A stretch of DNA of 64,000 nucleotides from UBA1258 sp963643225 (GCA_963643225.1 CAVIIX010000007.1:1-64000); one strand, 5' to 3'. Positions 25,045 to 34,202 are shown, numbered from the stretch's first letter. A program made the numbers and translations. The notes: a model not told the origin generated them from the sequence alone.

Positions 25045-26355
25045 ATGAAAAGGAAAACCGGTATCTATAAAAAAATGCTGATTGTTGCTGTAGTGCCCGT
25101 TTTGCTTTTCGGAATTGTCATTACATTATTTTCATATAACCGCTTTAAAAAAACCGTTTATAACGAAGCAAAAGAAAATTTAGAAAACATCGCTTCCGGC
25201 ATTGAAATTTCCTACGATATTTCCTATCCCGGTGACTATGCATTAATACAGGGCAAAAACGACAAATATGATTTTTATAAAGGTGCTTCAAATATTACCT
25301 ACGACTGTTCAATAATTGATTCCCATGCAGTAAGCACCGGCACCGAAATTTCGGTTTTATATATGGACATGCGTGTACATACCACCTTCAAAACCACTGC
25401 GGGAAAGCGTCTTGCAGGACTTTGTACCAATGCAGAAACTGCAAATGAAGTCTTGTATGACGGAAATGAAGTATTTTATGAAAGCATAGATATTTTAGAT
25501 AAGGATTACTTAGTACTCTATGTTCCATTAAAAAACAGCGATGCTTCAATCATCGGCATGATAGAGATTGCCAAAGAATCCTCAAGTCTTAAGAAAAGTG
25601 TGCTAAAGGCAGTATGGCCTGTTTTGGTGCTTGCTATTCCCGGTATGGCACTGGCTGCCTACTTTTCATTTAAGAATACTAAAAACATAACGGAAGTACT
25701 TAAGGCAATACAAATTTTCTTAAATAAGGTCGCAACCGGCAATTTAAGCGCCGAGCTTGATGCTAAATATTTAAGACGAGAAGACGAGCTTGGCGAAATT
25801 TCAAGAAGCTCCGTTCAGATGCAAAAGGGCATAAGAGCATCGGTTGAAACAGACCCGTTAACAGGGCTTAACAACAGAAGATATTTAATTAATTCCATGA
25901 AACATCTTACAGACAGAGCAAAAGAAACAGGCGTGCCTTATTCCGTTGCCATTACGGATATCGACCACTTTAAAGCGGTTAACGACACCTACGGTCACAA
26001 ATCAGGGGACGATGTTTTAATTGCAGTAGCCAATCAGTTAAAGCAGGCCATGCATGGTAAAGGCTTTGCTTCAAGATGGGGCGGTGAAGAATTTGTACTT
26101 GTCTTTGACAAAACCGATATGAAGTCTTCCATTCCTACACTTGAAGCCCTTGCTGATTCCATTCGGGGCATGACGGTTTTATCTGAAGGTTACGAAATAA
26201 AAATCACCATGACAATGGGTATTACAGAAGGCTTTACGGATGATATAAACAGGCTGGTTGAAGCAGCCGATGAAAAGCTTTATTATGGAAAAACCCATGG
26301 GCGCAATCAGATTGTTTCTGAAATACAAAATCCGCAAAAGCCAGAAATCAAATAA
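25045..26355 (+). CDS. membrane-bound diguanylate cyclase (GGDEF)
   Basis: About 436 residues: an N-terminal helix (residues 9-32), an extracytoplasmic sensor of about 150 residues, a second helix near 185-205, a HAMP-like linker, and a GGDEF domain starting ETDPLTGLNNRRYL. The active site reads RWGGEEF near residue 347, so catalysis of c-di-GMP from two GTP is likely. The inhibitory RxxD site expected just before it is replaced by GKGF. No EAL domain is present. Start: the ATG at 25045 has GGAGG seven bases ahead; the ATG at 25039 is too close. Confidence 0.9.
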   Translation: MKRKTGIYKKMLIVAVVPVLLFGIVITLFSYNRFKKTVYNEAKENLENIASGIEISYDISYPGDYALIQGKNDKYDFYKGASNITYDCSIIDSHAVSTGTEISVLYMDMRVHTTFKTTAGKRLAGLCTNAETANEVLYDGNEVFYESIDILDKDYLVLYVPLKNSDASIIGMIEIAKESSSLKKSVLKAVWPVLVLAIPGMALAAYFSFKNTKNITEVLKAIQIFLNKVATGNLSAELDAKYLRREDELGEISRSSVQMQKGIRASVETDPLTGLNNRRYLINSMKHLTDRAKETGVPYSVAITDIDHFKAVNDTYGHKSGDDVLIAVANQLKQAMHGKGFASRWGGEEFVLVFDKTDMKSSIPTLEALADSIRGMTVLSEGYEIKITMTMGITEGFTDDINRLVEAADEKLYYGKTHGRNQIVSEIQNPQKPEIK

Positions 26356-26393
26356 AAACGGCAATGCTATCCGTAATCTGCTGCGCTATCTGA

Positions 26394-26440
26394 GCATCAT
26401 ATACATTACGCGCGAGTACGCATCATTGGCACGTAGTACC
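26394..26440 (+). repeat. dispersed hairpin repeat, copy 2
   Basis: The left part ATCATATACATTACGCGCG leads to AGTACGCATCATT (26415-26427) and GGCACGTAGTACC (26428-26440). It aligns with copy 1 over about 47 bases. It lies between convergent genes, the cyclase and the aminotransferase. Confidence 0.7.
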
Positions 26441-26446
26441 TTAATA

Positions 26447-26471
26447 AAGGGATTCCTTATCGGAATCCCTT
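26447..26471. terminator. terminator-like hairpin between convergent genes
   Basis: AAGGGATTCC (26447-26456) pairs with GGAATCCCTT (26462-26471) around a five-base loop. A weak T-rich stretch follows on both strands. It directly follows repeat copy 2. Confidence 0.6.
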
Positions 26472-26482
26472 ATTTAACCTAA

Positions 26483-27976
26483 TTATTTAACTAAGCCCTT
26501 GTCTGTCTTCTTTACGTGCTTAAATACGTTTTCGAATCTGTTCAAGGCTTCGTCGATGATTTCCGGAGTATCAGCCATTGAAGTGTAAAGTCTTGAGCCT
26601 GCAAGAGTAACGATACCGTTAGCCATATATGCAGCACCCATGCGCTCCATGGAGTCTTTTCTTACATACATCATATCCTTATTCTTAAGAATACCGATAG
26701 CTGACTTTATAAAGCTCATTGAAGAGAAGTCAAAGCTCATTGCACCTGTGCACTCCAAGTGGCAGATTGAGCCCTGATTGTAAGCTACGAAAGGAAGAGA
26801 ATATCTGTCGATAAGTTCCTTTAAGCCGTCTGTAATTCTGTCGCCCATTGCGCCTGCTTTTTCGCATGCGTTGGTAGCTGCGATTTCCTGTATTGCTGCT
26901 GTACCTGCAACGCAGGAAAGGGGATTGGCTGCAAGAGTACCGCCTACGTATGCACGATGCTTGCCTGTTGCAAGACCTGCTGCCATAAGCTGTGCATATT
27001 CCTTCTTACCGCCTACACCACCTGCTGCCGGATATCCGCCGGCGATAATCTTACCAAAGATTGTCAAATCCGGTACTACATCAAAGTATTCCTGAGCACC
27101 GCCTATGCCTACACGGAAGCCGGTTACAACCTCATCGAAGATCAATAATGCGCCATATTTATCACAGAGTTCTCTTACGCCCTTGTTGTATTCTTTAGCG
27201 ATAGGTCTTGTACCTGATTCAGGACCGCAGGGCTCTACCATAACAGCTGCTGTGCCGCCCATAAGTTTATTTTTCTTTAAGATAGCCTCAAGCATATCTA
27301 AATCGTTAGGTCTGCATTCATCCGTTGTACGATAGTCTGCTCCGGGGATACCATGTGATTCAAGCAAGCCTCGTGAACCCGGAATCTTTAAACCGTATAC
27401 AAGCTGATCTGACCAGCCATGGTATGCACCACCCATTTTAATAACACGCTTCTTGCCTGTTGCAATTCTTGAAATACGTAAAGCTGCCATACAGGATTCT
27501 GTACCTGAACCAAGCATTCTGAACATTTCAACGTTAGGCATGTGCTTATTAATTTCTTTTGCAAGCATAAGCTCTGATTCGTGAAGTAAGCCTGTTACAG
27601 GACCGCATTCTTCAAGTAAGGCTTCTACTCTCTTTCTTACTGGCTCATAGTTACTTCCTAAAATTGTAGGACCACCGGCCTGTAAAAAGTCAATGTACTG
27701 ATTGCCGTCCTTATCGTAAAGATAAGCGCCGTCAGCCTTTGCCATGCACATTGGAAAGGGTTTATTGAAAGCAAGGTTATGCTGTACACCACCTGGGATG
27801 TAATTTTTTGCTTCTTCATAAACTGCCTTTGACTGAGTACATTTTTCATCATAATATTTCATGACTTCCTTATAATACTCATCATCGATTTCCCATATTG
27901 GCTGGCTTGTTAATTCTTTTAATTTTCTGTTGATCTCGTTAGGATCGTCCCATCTTGAAATACCACAATTACTCAT
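26483..27976 (-). CDS. class III PLP aminotransferase (GSAM-like)
   Basis: The 497-residue enzyme resembles glutamate-1-semialdehyde aminomutase and other class III aminotransferases. It has GGVQHN, GSGTESCMAALRISR, YHGWSDQ, LIFDEVVTGFR with the PLP-ring Asp, and FGKIIAGGYPAAGG with the PLP Lys. A leading extension of about 55 residues is unusual. With no hem genes nearby, a role in tetrapyrroles is unlikely. The context (FGGY kinase, aldolase, GtrA, TetR) suggests transfer of an amino group to a sugar or aldol product. It abuts GtrA with no gap. Confidence 0.8.
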   Translation of the reverse strand: MSNCGISRWDDPNEINRKLKELTSQPIWEIDDEYYKEVMKYYDEKCTQSKAVYEEAKNYIPGGVQHNLAFNKPFPMCMAKADGAYLYDKDGNQYIDFLQAGGPTILGSNYEPVRKRVEALLEECGPVTGLLHESELMLAKEINKHMPNVEMFRMLGSGTESCMAALRISRIATGKKRVIKMGGAYHGWSDQLVYGLKIPGSRGLLESHGIPGADYRTTDECRPNDLDMLEAILKKNKLMGGTAAVMVEPCGPESGTRPIAKEYNKGVRELCDKYGALLIFDEVVTGFRVGIGGAQEYFDVVPDLTIFGKIIAGGYPAAGGVGGKKEYAQLMAAGLATGKHRAYVGGTLAANPLSCVAGTAAIQEIAATNACEKAGAMGDRITDGLKELIDRYSLPFVAYNQGSICHLECTGAMSFDFSSMSFIKSAIGILKNKDMMYVRKDSMERMGAAYMANGIVTLAGSRLYTSMADTPEIIDEALNRFENVFKHVKKTDKGLVK

Positions 27977-28411
27977 TTATTTTTCCTCCTTGGATTTTGC
28001 TCTTTCGTTTGTGTCTAATGATTTTCCGAATACCACAAATCTGTCGTAGATGTATTCGGTAATAAAATTAAGTGCCATTGTTAAGACTTCCACTAAGAAG
28101 TCGTTCCAGCCAAGTGTATCTGCAAGATACCCGCCGCCTAACATTGTAACAGGTGTAAATACCGCATAGAAGGCTGCCACCTTAAGCATTGCTACTGGTA
28201 CGTTATTGGCAGACTGAAAAGTAAATTTTCTGTTTAAGGTAAAATTCCACAGTACCGAAAGTACAAGGGAAATCAAATACCTTGCCATGTAGGGCCAGTC
28301 TTCGCACACAAAGGTTAAAAGTGTAAAGGAGCAAAGCTGGATTACTCCTGCAGAAACTGAACAAAGTGCAAATTTTATGGTTCTAAACAGTTCCTTTTTC
28401 TTTTCGCTCAT
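27977..28411 (-). CDS. GtrA family membrane protein
   Basis: The 144-residue protein has four membrane helices. It carries the GtrA pattern: FALCSVSAGVIQLCSF near the start, LVLSVLWNFTLNRKFTF in the middle and FITEYIYDRFVVFG at the end. GtrA proteins are thought to flip lipid-linked sugars or modify surface polysaccharides. It lies between the aldolase and the aminotransferase and is one base from the former. Confidence 0.8.
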   Translation of the reverse strand: MSEKKKELFRTIKFALCSVSAGVIQLCSFTLLTFVCEDWPYMARYLISLVLSVLWNFTLNRKFTFQSANNVPVAMLKVAAFYAVFTPVTMLGGGYLADTLGWNDFLVEVLTMALNFITEYIYDRFVVFGKSLDTNERAKSKEEK

Positions 28412-28412
28412 T

Positions 28413-29399
28413 TCAGCCCTCTTTCTTCTTTGAATACTTCATTTTGTAAACCTGTCGCATAAGGTTACAGTCAAATGAAGAAAGTTTAACGTTCACACCG
28501 CAGGCAAGTGTATATCTTTTTGCCATAGCAGCTTTTGTAATCAATAATTTTAAAGCTTCCGTATCATCAGGTGCTTCAGTTAGGATTACACATCCTACGT
28601 TTTTAACTAATACAGCGTCCCCTTTGTTTAACGCTGAAAGAATTTTCTTATCGTCGTTTTCAACTGCTCTTAATTTTTTGCCAAGCATCTGAGCCATGTC
28701 ATCAAGCTGTGCTCTAAAGCCGCCTATCTGTCCCATAAGTAATAAATTCTTATCAGAAATTACCACCATGTCCTTGCAGGCTGCTTTCATTTCAGGACTT
28801 AATTCTTCGGTAGGCACGATATTTTTGTTATCAACGATTTTTTCATCAACCACTCTCCTGCATACAGTCTCAAGCACTTCAGCCTTATTAATGGCATCCT
28901 CTCTGTCCGTACCTAAAATCAAAGCGCCGTGGTGCTTCATAAGCACTACCTTTGAGCCTGTCCTTAAAGCAGCTTCCACGTTATCCTTTAGCTTGCCTGT
29001 GCCGGGAAGCCCGTAGGCTGCCACCGTTACTTCTCCTAAAAGCACTTTTTCTTCAGCAGTCATCTTTAAATTTTCTACCCCTACAAGGCCCACTGCCGTT
29101 GCATAATCCTGATGAGTATGAATTACAAAATTTACATCCTTATAAAGCTTATAGGCAGCTGCGTGAATTTTCTTTTCACTTGAAGGCTTTCTTGAGCCCT
29201 CCCAGGTTTCCGTTTCATAATCAAAAATCGGAACATCTGAAGGCTGCATATTTTCATAGCCAAGACCGCTTGGAGAAATGGCAAATTTTGTGTCATCCTT
29301 TCTTGCACTGATGTTTCCCCAGGTCCTTGCTACAAGCTGTTTGTCAAGTAAGATTCTTCCTGTTTCAGATACTAGTTTTTTTAACTGATTATCATCCAT
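28413..29399 (-). CDS. class II aldolase/adducin family protein with C-terminal extension
   Basis: Residues 1 to about 210 form a class II aldolase domain with NISAR, SPSGLGYENM, VIHTHQDYA with two zinc His, and MKHHGALILG with the third. The rest is a Lys-rich linker and a second incomplete aldolase-like stretch (NKGDAVLVKNVGCVI, ALKLLITKAAMAKRYTLA). Single-domain relatives cleave fuculose, rhamnulose or ribulose phosphates into DHAP or glycolaldehyde products. The extension makes it about 110 residues longer than FucA. It is 11 bases after the kinase, so it may act on that kinase's product. Confidence 0.8.
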   Translation of the reverse strand: MDDNQLKKLVSETGRILLDKQLVARTWGNISARKDDTKFAISPSGLGYENMQPSDVPIFDYETETWEGSRKPSSEKKIHAAAYKLYKDVNFVIHTHQDYATAVGLVGVENLKMTAEEKVLLGEVTVAAYGLPGTGKLKDNVEAALRTGSKVVLMKHHGALILGTDREDAINKAEVLETVCRRVVDEKIVDNKNIVPTEELSPEMKAACKDMVVISDKNLLLMGQIGGFRAQLDDMAQMLGKKLRAVENDDKKILSALNKGDAVLVKNVGCVILTEAPDDTEALKLLITKAAMAKRYTLACGVNVKLSSFDCNLMRQVYKMKYSKKKEG

Positions 29400-29410
29400 G
29401 CCGTAACCTC

Positions 29411-31003
29411 CTAGTCATTCATTGCCACAAAAAGCTTTTTATTGGCATCATGTAATTTTTTAAATACCCTGTAGTTTTTATCATATACCTCTTTGTTTTC
29501 TGGATTTGGAATGTAGGTACCGCTTACCTTAATGTAGTCGCCTGCTCCTTCAAGTGAAGGAATAAGGCCAAGTCCTACACCTGCAAGCATTGCCGCTCCT
29601 ACTGCCCCTACGTCCTGAGAATGTTCAACGGTTTCAATTTTACGTCCCGTAATATCTGCAAGTATCTGACATGTTACCTTTGATAAAGCACCGCCACCCA
29701 CAAATCTTATGGTATCCGAGCCCTTTACCTTTGATTCAGAACACTCAAGCATCCATCTTAAGTGGTAGCATATACCCTCTAAAACCGCTCTCAGCATTTC
29801 GGTTTTGCCCGTCTCTAATTTAATGTTAAAGAACATGCCTGCCGCATCCGGGTCTTCAAATGGGCAACGATTACCGTGAAGCCATGGAGTAAAGATGAGC
29901 CCGCCTGAACCGGCTGGAGCCTTTTTAACCGTATCGCTTAAATAGTCATAAAGGCTTATGTATTCGCTTTCCTTACTTTCCGTTACATCCTGTTTATTTA
30001 AATAAATACCAATTTCATCAAGTGCCAGATGCTCCTTAACCCACTCAAAGCATTTGCCTGCCGTTTCCATTTCAGCAAAATAGTTAAAGGTTTTTTCTCT
30101 TGCCCCTACAACTGCTGCTATCATTGCGAATATATCAACAACCTGTTTATCCGTAACCGTGGATACCCAGCCTGAAGTACCGGAATATATGTGGGTATCT
30201 CCCACCTTTGTACAACCGCCGCCAATTCCGATTAATGTGGCATCACCGCCGCCTCCAAAAACCGAAGTGCCGACTGATAGGCCCAGTTCTTTTGCAGCTC
30301 TTTCAGAAAGCTTACCTGCCTCGTCGCTACAGTTTATAACCCTCGGTAGGTGCTCTTTCTTTACCCCGAAAATTTTACATAAGGATTCATTCCAGCACCA
30401 CCTGCCGTCTCTTGTGTCATAAAGAAATGTAGAATATGCAGAATCCTTGGTCATAATAAATTCACCCGTCGCCCTGCAAATTAAATATTCCTTTACATCA
30501 AGCCACTTATATATCCTTTCAAAAATTTCCGGCTCGTTTTCTCTCACCCATGCATATTTCCAAATTGGATCCTTAACGCTTGTGGGCGCCGCGGTGGTTG
30601 CAATTAAGCATTTTAAAAGCTTTATAATGCCTAAACCAGATATCTTTATTCCTTTACCTGAAAATTTTTCAAAGACTTCTTCACTGCGCTGATCCATATA
30701 ACTCATGGGACGCCTCAAAGCATTACCCTCTTTGTCAACAAGCACTAAACCCTGCATCTGAGAGCAGAAGCTTATGCCCTTAATGTCCTTTGGAGCAACC
30801 TTTGTCTTTTCAAGTAATTCGCGTGTGGTTGTGCACATTGCGTTCCACCATTCATCAGCATCCTGTTCCGCCCCACCGTTATCAAGGATGTAGAGATTGT
30901 AGCTTCCGTAGGTGCCACCTACCAGTTTAACCTGCTCTTCAATTGTGAAAAGACAGGTCTTAATCCCTGTGGTACCTACGTCATAAGCTATGACGTATTG
31001 CAT
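29411..31003 (-). CDS. FGGY family carbohydrate kinase (xylulokinase-like)
   Basis: The 530-residue kinase begins with the phosphate loop AYDVGTTGIKTCLF, has CSQMQGLVLVD, SYMDQRSEEVF, FGGGGDATLIGIGGG with the catalytic Asp, a GICYHLRWMLE helix, and a C-terminal FVGGGALSKVTCQILAD with the FGGY-like signature. The hydroxy-sugar substrate (xylulose, ribulose, rhamnulose, fuculose or other) cannot be told from sequence alone. The neighbouring aldolase points to a 1-phosphate ketose route. It follows tetR by 14 bases, so it is the first catalytic gene of the TetR-controlled operon. Confidence 0.85.
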   Translation of the reverse strand: MQYVIAYDVGTTGIKTCLFTIEEQVKLVGGTYGSYNLYILDNGGAEQDADEWWNAMCTTTRELLEKTKVAPKDIKGISFCSQMQGLVLVDKEGNALRRPMSYMDQRSEEVFEKFSGKGIKISGLGIIKLLKCLIATTAAPTSVKDPIWKYAWVRENEPEIFERIYKWLDVKEYLICRATGEFIMTKDSAYSTFLYDTRDGRWCWNESLCKIFGVKKEHLPRVINCSDEAGKLSERAAKELGLSVGTSVFGGGGDATLIGIGGGCTKVGDTHIYSGTSGWVSTVTDKQVVDIFAMIAAVVGAREKTFNYFAEMETAGKCFEWVKEHLALDEIGIYLNKQDVTESKESEYISLYDYLSDTVKKAPAGSGGLIFTPWLHGNRCPFEDPDAAGMFFNIKLETGKTEMLRAVLEGICYHLRWMLECSESKVKGSDTIRFVGGGALSKVTCQILADITGRKIETVEHSQDVGAVGAAMLAGVGLGLIPSLEGAGDYIKVSGTYIPNPENKEVYDKNYRVFKKLHDANKKLFVAMND

Positions 31004-31017
31004 TTGTAACCCTCCAA

Positions 31018-31656
31018 TCAGGCTTGCTTTATTATACCCAAAGCCCCCGACAGAAATTTCGCAAGCTCCGTTTCCATCTTTTCATCTTCTTCGAAAATTT
31101 TATCACCACAGTAGAGCTTCAAACGCTCTCTGTAATAATCACAGCAGTAAGAAAACTGCAGCATCATAAACAAATCGTCAAGAAAGAAAGCAAAGATTTC
31201 AGGACTTACGTCTTTCCTGCATTTGTTTTCCTCCTGTGCCTTACGGATTAAATCCGTATACACAAGTGCCGAAATTCCTTCTACCTCTTCAGCAAGCATC
31301 TTTGAAAACTGCCTTGCCCCACCGGAGGTTATTTCGTGATACATGCGGTTTATGTCTTTATGCTCTTTAGCATGATTTATTAAGGTATGGATAACGCTTC
31401 TTAAGCTCTCTTCAAAGTCATCGCTCTTAAAGGCCACTTCCTTTAACGCATCGGTGAGCGCCTGAAGACTGTATCTCACACAGGCTAAAAACAATGCTTC
31501 CTTGTCTTCATAGTACTTATAGATAACGCCGACACTTATCCCCGCGTGACGTGCTATAGTACTTAAATTTGCCTTGTCGTATCCCTTCTCGGCAAATTCC
31601 TTAATCCCTGCTTCAGTTAAAGCCTTTAATTTATCATCAGATAGTTTTTTATACAT
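31018..31656 (-). CDS. TetR family transcriptional regulator
   Basis: The 212-residue regulator has an N-terminal helix-turn-helix: KANLSTIARHAGISVGVIYK, then YYEDKEALF. The ligand domain is all-alpha. The start at 31656 (MYKKLSDD) follows a GAGGGGGGAAT ribosome site; a longer frame to 31683 would begin inside the palindrome that is its likely operator. It is the first gene of its operon and probably represses itself and the kinase-aldolase-GtrA-aminotransferase genes. Confidence 0.9.
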   Translation of the reverse strand: MYKKLSDDKLKALTEAGIKEFAEKGYDKANLSTIARHAGISVGVIYKYYEDKEALFLACVRYSLQALTDALKEVAFKSDDFEESLRSVIHTLINHAKEHKDINRMYHEITSGGARQFSKMLAEEVEGISALVYTDLIRKAQEENKCRKDVSPEIFAFFLDDLFMMLQFSYCCDYYRERLKLYCGDKIFEEDEKMETELAKFLSGALGIIKQA

Positions 31657-31666
31657 ATTCCCCCCT

Positions 31667-31684
31667 CGTGAATAATCATTCACG
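31667..31684. promoter_or_regulatory. TetR operator (perfect palindrome)
   Basis: CGTGAATAATCATTCACG is a 7+4+7 inverted repeat eight bases downstream of the -10 box of the tetR promoter and just before its ribosome site. Palindromes of the GTGAATGATTATTCAC kind are common TetR-family operators. Confidence 0.75.
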
Positions 31685-31691
31685 TGTTTTT

Positions 31692-31720
31692 ATACTAGCA
31701 CTTAATTTTACTGATTGCAA
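31692..31720 (-). promoter_or_regulatory. promoter of the TetR-controlled operon
   Basis: On the minus strand there is TTGCAA (31715-31720), a 17-base spacer and TAGTAT (31692-31697), with the operator overlapping the start region. Confidence 0.65.
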
Positions 31721-32020
31721 TATGCAAAAGAAAAAAAGTAAGCGTATTTACACTGACGCTGATTGCAAAAATAAAGCACTAAAGAAGAGCTTATTTTCAA
31801 CCCTTCTTAAGTGCTTTTATATCGTCTGATATCTGCTTTGACCTAGGCAAAAGTTTTTACTTTTTCCTCTGAAAGACTATCACCTTTATGCATGTCTCTG
31901 CATTCATCCAGAGCATACTTCAAATTGACGCATCACCCTAAAAGCACGCATATTCAATGATATTCTCTTGCCAGATTATTATTTTTCTATTGCTTGGCAG
32001 TCTGACTTCATCTTAAGCCA
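31721..32020. other. intergenic stretch with no intact gene
   Basis: Short minus-strand frames read like former coding sequence (for example ECRDMHKGDSLSEEKVKTFA) but are broken by stops and frame changes. I could not name the source. A terminator-like hairpin lies at 31765-31817. Confidence 0.5.
31765..31817 (-). terminator. intrinsic terminator-like hairpin
   Basis: AAAGCACTAAAGAAG (31773-31787) pairs with CTTCTTAAGTGCTTT near 31803-31817, with one bulge. On the minus strand a T-rich run (ATTTTTGC) follows. It would end transcripts coming from the rlmD operon or the decayed region before the tetR promoter. Confidence 0.6.
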
Positions 32021-32260
32021 TCAAAATAATTCTATCCTGTTCATTAAAAAATCTATTAAATTGCAATGAAAAAAGCCCTTTTCATCATAATAATTATGTG
32101 GAATATCATCCCGTATAACAATCTTTTTGTAAAAGTCACCTGTTAAAATAAACGAACAGAGCTCTGCATCAGCTTTTTCATCTTTACTCATTTCATATGC
32201 GCTTTGAATATTCAAAGCGCCTCCGCTTAGAATAAGCAACAGGCTGAAAAACCACAACAT
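32021..32260 (-). pseudogene. C-terminal remnant of a DUF4143-type AAA ATPase
   Basis: The 79-codon frame contains NIQSAYEMSKDEKADAELCS and further on FYKKIVIRDDIPHNYYDE and LIDFLMNRIELF. This closely resembles the end of AAA ATPases with DUF4143, where YIQVAYEMS, KKIIVVRDDI and a final DFLL segment occur. The first 14 residues come from a hydrophobic non-homologous frame, and the roughly 350 N-terminal residues expected are absent. The adjoining bases up to 32547 hold more broken frames. Confidence 0.6.
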
Positions 32261-32547
32261 CTGTATATACCATAATGGGAATGTACATCCTTGTCATATC
32301 AGGTTCAACATCCTCCCTGAATCATGCAAGCGATCTCCAACCAAAACACTCATAGAAGATTATGTGATCCAGTCACGAGACACAACTGTGAAATATCTTT
32401 TGCACGCATATCGACTACAACTATAATTAGTAGCTTACCATCTATACCCAAACAGCGATATTCTTTTATATATTGCTCTAATTGCATCGTTATTACGATA
32501 CTGTAATCAACCTCATGTTTTTTATAATCAAATTTGCTCCAAGATGT
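32261..32547. other. degenerate DNA upstream of the ATPase remnant
   Basis: On the minus strand there are interrupted frames, such as one with TMQLEQYIKEYRCLGIDGKL and another with DMTRMYIPIMVYTDVVVFQP. Each ends within about 60 codons, and neither has a ribosome site. I do not recognise them. They are probably older coding DNA in decay. Confidence 0.4.
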
Positions 32548-34191
32548 TTATATCATCTGAAATGCCTTCAAAGCCTCCCTAATCGCATCCTCTTTCTCCC
32601 TAGGACACTGTGGCTGCCTAGCGTTCTCTGACTTAGGAAAATTAAAATTCTCTGCCATTTCAATTCCACATTTTTTCTTTACCTGAGCAATATATAGATT
32701 GCTGACCTTCATCCCATCATTATGCTCAGCCACATATTTCTTAATCTCCTCATATGTTGCCTTAGTCTCTGCTGATGTAGCATCGAGTTCATCCAAATCA
32801 ATCTCGACCTCTATATAATCATCCGGCTTTCTTTGTTGGGACAAAAGAACAACAGTTTCGACATGTGCCGTGTGAGCAAATTGATCTACGGGATGAACTT
32901 TTATCAGCTCATAACCATTAGCGCATAAAAATTTTAAGTCGCGGGCAAGAGTTGCCGGGTCACAGGATACATAGACAAGCGTCTTAGGTAAAACCTTAAT
33001 AATTGTCTCTAAAAGTTTTTCATCACAGCCCTTTCTCGGAGGGTCCACAACAATAACGTCAGGTTTAGGAAGGGAGGCCGCCACATCCTCAGCCGCACCT
33101 ACGTAAAATTCAGCATTAGTAATGTTATTAATGGCTGCATTGATTTTTGCATCTTCAATGGCTTCAGGCACTATTTCAACGCCATAAACTTTTTTTGCAT
33201 TATCTGCTAAATATAAAGAAATGGTACCGATACCGCAATATAAATCCCACAACACTTCCGTGCCGGTGAGTCCTGCATAATCTTTTGCAAGATCATAAAG
33301 TTTCTTGGTCTGTTCAGGGTTCACCTGATAAAAAGACAAGGGCGAAATCCGATATTTTACATTTCCTATATAGTCTTCTATATAAAGATTTCCATATAAA
33401 GCCTTACATTCATAGCCCATTATGACGTTTGTGTCTTTTTTGTTAATATTAAGGCTTACACTCTTCAACAAAAGGCCTTCCTTATTTACGGTTTCCTTTA
33501 ATGTGTCAACAAGTTCATCTGCATGAGGGAAAGAATCGCCGTTTATTATCAAAGACACCATTACTTCTTTGGAAGTAAAGCCTACTCTTGTGAATACATG
33601 ACGCACAAGACCTTTTTTAGTTTCTTCATTATAGGCACTGATTTTCTTCTGATTCAAAAAGTCTTCAACCGCCTGCATAATCTTTTCATTAACAGGCGCC
33701 TGAATACAACAGGCGGTATTAGCAACAACATCATGTGAATGCTTTCTGTAAAAACCGATTACAGCGTTACCGTTTTTATCTGCTCCCACAGGGAACTGAG
33801 CCTTGTTGCGATAATAGAAGGGACGGTCAGAGCCCGTTATTTCCTCCATAGGCGGATTATCAATGCCGCCGATTCGCTTAATGCAGTCATATACCTTTTC
33901 CTGCTTGAAGCGAAGCTGTTCTTTATAATCAAGATGCTGAAGAGTACAGCCTCCGCATTTTTTTGAAACCGGACATTTTGATTCCACTCTAAAAGAAGAA
34001 GGTGTTAAAATCTCAGCCGTAAAAGCGTAGGCATAAGTTTTTTTCACCTTCACAATATGTGCAAGTACTCTGTCTCCTGGAAGGGCGTCGGTTACAAATA
34101 CAGTCATGCCGTCTTTTGTTTTACCGATTCCTTCGCCTTCCGAGCCAAGAGCTGTAATATTTAATTCAATTTTCTGATTTTTCTCTAACAA
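32548..34191 (-). CDS. rlmD: 23S rRNA (uracil-5-)-methyltransferase, RlmD/TrmA family
   Basis: The 547-residue enzyme has a TRAM domain (about residues 1-60), an iron-sulfur motif ESKCPVSKKCGGCTLQH (Cys at about 73, 79, 82), the SAM site DLYCGIGTISLYL and the catalytic Cys in YVSCDPATLARDL. It methylates uridine in 23S rRNA (U1939 and/or U747) or tRNA U54; these three cannot be told apart by eye. A C-terminal extension of about 85 residues beyond the usual end is present. It follows the YhaM-like gene by 11 bases. Confidence 0.88.
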   Translation of the reverse strand: MLEKNQKIELNITALGSEGEGIGKTKDGMTVFVTDALPGDRVLAHIVKVKKTYAYAFTAEILTPSSFRVESKCPVSKKCGGCTLQHLDYKEQLRFKQEKVYDCIKRIGGIDNPPMEEITGSDRPFYYRNKAQFPVGADKNGNAVIGFYRKHSHDVVANTACCIQAPVNEKIMQAVEDFLNQKKISAYNEETKKGLVRHVFTRVGFTSKEVMVSLIINGDSFPHADELVDTLKETVNKEGLLLKSVSLNINKKDTNVIMGYECKALYGNLYIEDYIGNVKYRISPLSFYQVNPEQTKKLYDLAKDYAGLTGTEVLWDLYCGIGTISLYLADNAKKVYGVEIVPEAIEDAKINAAINNITNAEFYVGAAEDVAASLPKPDVIVVDPPRKGCDEKLLETIIKVLPKTLVYVSCDPATLARDLKFLCANGYELIKVHPVDQFAHTAHVETVVLLSQQRKPDDYIEVEIDLDELDATSAETKATYEEIKKYVAEHNDGMKVSNLYIAQVKKKCGIEMAENFNFPKSENARQPQCPREKEDAIREALKAFQMI

Positions 34192-34202
34192 TTTTTCACC
34201 TT

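Noticed and set aside
26483..27976. hemL for tetrapyrrole synthesis
   Set aside because: No other hem gene lies nearby, the protein has an N-terminal extension, and the operon context is carbohydrate metabolism.
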